Assembly (NCBI GenBank): GCA_030696545.1
Contig: JAUYSA010000449.1
Coordinates: 1-6,823 of the forward strand
Direction: 5' to 3'
From: Hyphomonadaceae bacterium
Lineage (GTDB): Bacteria > Pseudomonadota > Alphaproteobacteria > Caulobacterales > Hyphomonadaceae
DNA length: 6,823 nt
Positions 5,678 through 6,823 of the stretch are shown one piece after another. The position numbers and the translations under genes are program-made. Within the stretch, counting starts at the first letter, position 1, and each line of letters begins with the position of its first letter. The notes under the pieces are model-generated. The model searched no databases and was not told where the DNA came from. It was given only the letters and a program-made list of their open reading frames with translations.

Positions 5678-6438
5678 TCACGCCAACCATCACACGCGCG
5701 CTTCGTCTTCTGCCAGCGATCGGCCTTGTTGCGTTGATCACGCCTGAGGCGTTGCCGCAGACGATCTCGGTTGATCTGGGCACCGGGCAGGGGCTCACCT
5801 CGGGCATCGTGCAGATGGTGGCGGCAATCACGGTGCTGTCGCTGGCGCCGTCGATCCTCGTCATGACGACATCGTTCGTGCGGATCGTGGTTGTGCTGTC
5901 GCTGCTGCGCACAGCCATCGGCCTGCAGAACGCGCCGCCCAACTCGGTGGTGATTTCGCTGTCGCTGTTCCTGACCGCTTTCGTCATGGCCCCGACTTTC
6001 CAGGCGTCCTACGAGGCGGGCATCCAGCCCTACATGGCCGAGGCGATCACGCTGGAAGAAGCGATCCCGCGCGTGCTGGGCCCGATTCAGGAATTCATGG
6101 GCCGCCATGCCAACGCGGAAGACGTGGCGCTGTTTGCCAACATGGCGAAGATCGAGAACCTGCAGAGCGCCGAGACGGCGCCGTTTCATGTGCTCGCCCC
6201 GGCTTTCATGATCTCGGAGCTGAAGCGTGCGTTCGAGATCGGCTTCATGGTGTTCCTGCCGTTTCTGGTGATCGACCTTGTCGTGTCGTCGATCCTGATG
6301 GCGATGGGCATGATGATGTTGCCGCCGGTGACGATCTCTCTGCCGTTCAAGCTGATCTTCTTCGTGCTGGTGGATGGCTGGCGGATGCTGGCCGGGTCGC
6401 TGGTGGAGAGCTTCATGAGTGGGCCGCCGCCGAGTTGA
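5674..6438 (+). CDS. fliP: Flagellar type III export gate protein FliP
   Basis: A 254-residue integral membrane protein, the usual FliP length. Residues ~8-29 look like the cleavable signal peptide known for this family (basic R8/R11, hydrophobic LLPAIGLVALI, then TPEALPQ). The conserved N-terminal block follows at ~45-110: LSLAPSILVMTTSFVRIVVVLSLLRTAIG, then NSVVISLSLFLTAFVMAPTF. A periplasmic segment spans ~111-190 and includes a variant of the family EAI..FM pattern. Membrane segments return at ~191-212 (FLPFLVIDLVVSSILMAMGM) and ~222-245 (LPFKLIFFVLVDGWRMLAGSLV), both strongly family-typical. FliP with FliQ and FliR forms the helical gate in the MS ring. Its ATG overlaps the fliO stop. 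fliQ, fliR and flhB do not follow; a repeat-rich gap does, so those genes must lie elsewhere or further on. Confidence 0.97.
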   Translation: MITPTITRALRLLPAIGLVALITPEALPQTISVDLGTGQGLTSGIVQMVAAITVLSLAPSILVMTTSFVRIVVVLSLLRTAIGLQNAPPNSVVISLSLFLTAFVMAPTFQASYEAGIQPYMAEAITLEEAIPRVLGPIQEFMGRHANAEDVALFANMAKIENLQSAETAPFHVLAPAFMISELKRAFEIGFMVFLPFLVIDLVVSSILMAMGMMMLPPVTISLPFKLIFFVLVDGWRMLAGSLVESFMSGPPPS

Positions 6439-6487
6439 TGCTTTTCTAAATCGGTTCGAGTGTTCGCCCTGCCGCCTTCGCTTGGCT

Positions 6488-6499
6488 ACGGCGCGCCGT
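6488..6499. repeat. 12-bp perfect palindrome ACGGCGCGCCGT
   Basis: The twelve bases equal their own reverse complement and contain GGCGCGCC at the centre. A similar palindrome lies at 6783-6794 on the other side of the composite repeats. There is no loop, so it would form a cruciform only poorly. It could be part of the same dispersed repeat family or simple G+C-rich chance. Confidence 0.35.
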
Positions 6500-6523
6500 G
6501 CCGTCTCGCCGCTTCCCAACGGT

Positions 6524-6618
6524 GTCATTCCCGCGAAAGCGGAAACCCAGGTGTTGCTCACACCGTGCTCGCAGCCCCTGGGTTCCGGCTCACGCGCTTT
6601 GCGCGTGTCCGGAAGGAC
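6524..6618. repeat. Composite palindromic intergenic repeat A (two hairpin arms facing each other)
   Basis: The left arm starts GTCATTCC (6524-6531), has hairpin CCGC-GAAA-GCGG (6531-6542) and ends GGAAACCCAGG (6541-6551). The right arm starts CCTGGGTTCC (6577-6586), has a hairpin with CACGCGC (6591-6597) pairing GCGCGTG (6601-6607) inside TTCCGG/CCGGAA (6583-6588, 6609-6614), and ends GGAAGGAC (6611-6618). The inner ends pair with each other (one bulged A), and the outer ends pair at 7 of 8 bases. The ATTCCCGCGAAAGCGG core resembles REP-like dispersed repeats found in many proteobacterial genomes. It is probably non-coding and present in many copies; copy number cannot be seen here. Confidence 0.7.
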
Positions 6619-6653
6619 GATGAGAGAGTTGCGAGCATGATCTCTCCACCGCG

Positions 6654-6763
6654 TCCCCCGCGAAGGCGGGGGTCCAGTCTTGCGCGCTTCGCGCCGGTTC
6701 TTGTTCAACAAGTCTGGATCCCCGCCTTCGCGGGGAACGCGGACCTGAAGGTCCGCTTCCAGA
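6654..6763. repeat. Composite palindromic intergenic repeat B (inverted arms plus third hairpin)
   Basis: The left arm 6654-6682 and right arm 6709-6737 are inverted copies matching at 26 of 29 positions. Each contains its own hairpin: CCCCCGC-GAAG-GCGGGGG (6655-6672) and CCCCGC-CTTC-GCGGGG (6720-6735). Between them are GCGCG/CGCGC (6682-6694) and the palindrome CTTGTT-C-AACAAG (6700-6712). A further hairpin, GCGGACC-TGAA-GGTCCGC (6739-6756), follows at once, and TCTGGA (6713-6718) can close around the last two hairpins by pairing with TCCAGA (6758-6763), giving a three-way junction. The layout of hairpin, TCCAG, spacer, CTGGA, hairpin parallels repeat A. Confidence 0.7.
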
Positions 6764-6782
6764 TACGCGCTCTCATTGGGAC

Positions 6783-6794
6783 CGGCGCGCGCCG
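6783..6794. repeat. 12-bp perfect palindrome CGGCGCGCGCCG
   Basis: A self-complementary G+C-only sequence 19 bases after composite repeat B, similar to the palindrome at 6488-6499. It may mark the edge of the repeat cluster. Its length and composition make chance occurrence reasonable. Confidence 0.3.
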
Positions 6795-6823
6795 TCCGTG
6801 ATGCTTCAGCTCTGTCCCTCCAA

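Larger units (their letters stand above)
6439..6823. other. Repeat-rich non-coding region after fliP
   Basis: 385 bases to the window edge without a believable gene. It contains two composite hairpin elements (6524-6618 and 6654-6763) and two perfect 12-bp palindromes (6488-6499 and 6783-6794). Open frames across it translate to the WIPAFAG and PRRRGSS type of peptide that palindromic intergenic repeats give, so they are not genes. No T-rich terminator follows fliP. Confidence 0.7.

Noticed and set aside
5266..6711. Long minus-strand open frame (481 codons) opposite fliO/fliP
   Set aside because: Translation is a low-quality His/Arg/Gln-rich sequence antisense to well-recognised flagellar genes; it is open only because of high G+C codon bias.
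6524..6763. CRISPR array
   Set aside because: The repeated units are inverted hairpin arms of unequal sequence and spacing, not direct repeats with regular unique spacers.
6460..6801. Open frame of 113 codons after fliP
   Set aside because: It reads through the palindromic repeats, giving the WIPAFAG/PRRRGSS peptides typical of translated intergenic repeats; no ribosome site or family.

Overview
The window looks like chromosomal DNA of an alphaproteobacterium, roughly 55-67% G+C in the lines I counted by hand. Three things point that way. The left end carries the imuB-dnaE2 (ImuB-ImuC) damage-tolerance pair in its usual tandem order. The centre has flgB-flgC-fliE divergent from fliO-fliP. 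The divergent promoter region holds a perfect CtrA-type box (TTAA-N7-TTAA). The gene order and the CtrA box fit a Caulobacterales-like lineage best; this placement is inference, and the genus cannot be named from sequence reading alone.

Layout. (1) Bases 1-272 (+) are the 3' end of imuB, a catalytically inactive Y-family polymerase homologue that acts as a hub protein. (2) Bases 269-3748 (+) are a complete dnaE2 for an error-prone C-family polymerase, overlapping imuB by ATGA. (3) Bases 3749-4007 are a convergent intergenic gap with two hairpins but no convincing gene. (4) Bases 4008-5213 (-) are flgB, flgC and fliE, transcribed in that order, for the proximal rod and the MS-ring/rod junction. 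(5) Bases 5214-5362 are a divergent promoter region with one perfect and two degenerate CtrA-like boxes. (6) Bases 5363-6438 (+) are fliO and fliP, overlapping by ATGA, for the membrane export gate. (7) Bases 6439-6823 hold no gene and are rich in palindromic repeats, including two composite paired-hairpin elements and two 12-bp palindromes.

How the genes work together. ImuB and DnaE2 belong to the SOS mutasome: ImuB recruits DnaE2 to the clamp, and DnaE2 extends past lesions with mutation as a by-product. The SOS operator and imuA would lie to the left, outside the window. The flagellar genes make two early assembly products: FliO/FliP build the export gate in the MS ring, and FliE/FlgB/FlgC are among the first substrates exported to start the rod. 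The shared divergent promoter with CtrA-like boxes suggests that both halves are switched on together in the cell cycle. The two systems meet tail to tail and share no evident regulation.

I found no previously undescribed multi-gene system. The parts most worth a second look are the array of CtrA-like boxes with its symmetric spacing to both start codons, the three-hairpin repeat near 6654-6763, and the Q-rich insertion inside the degenerate PHP domain of DnaE2.
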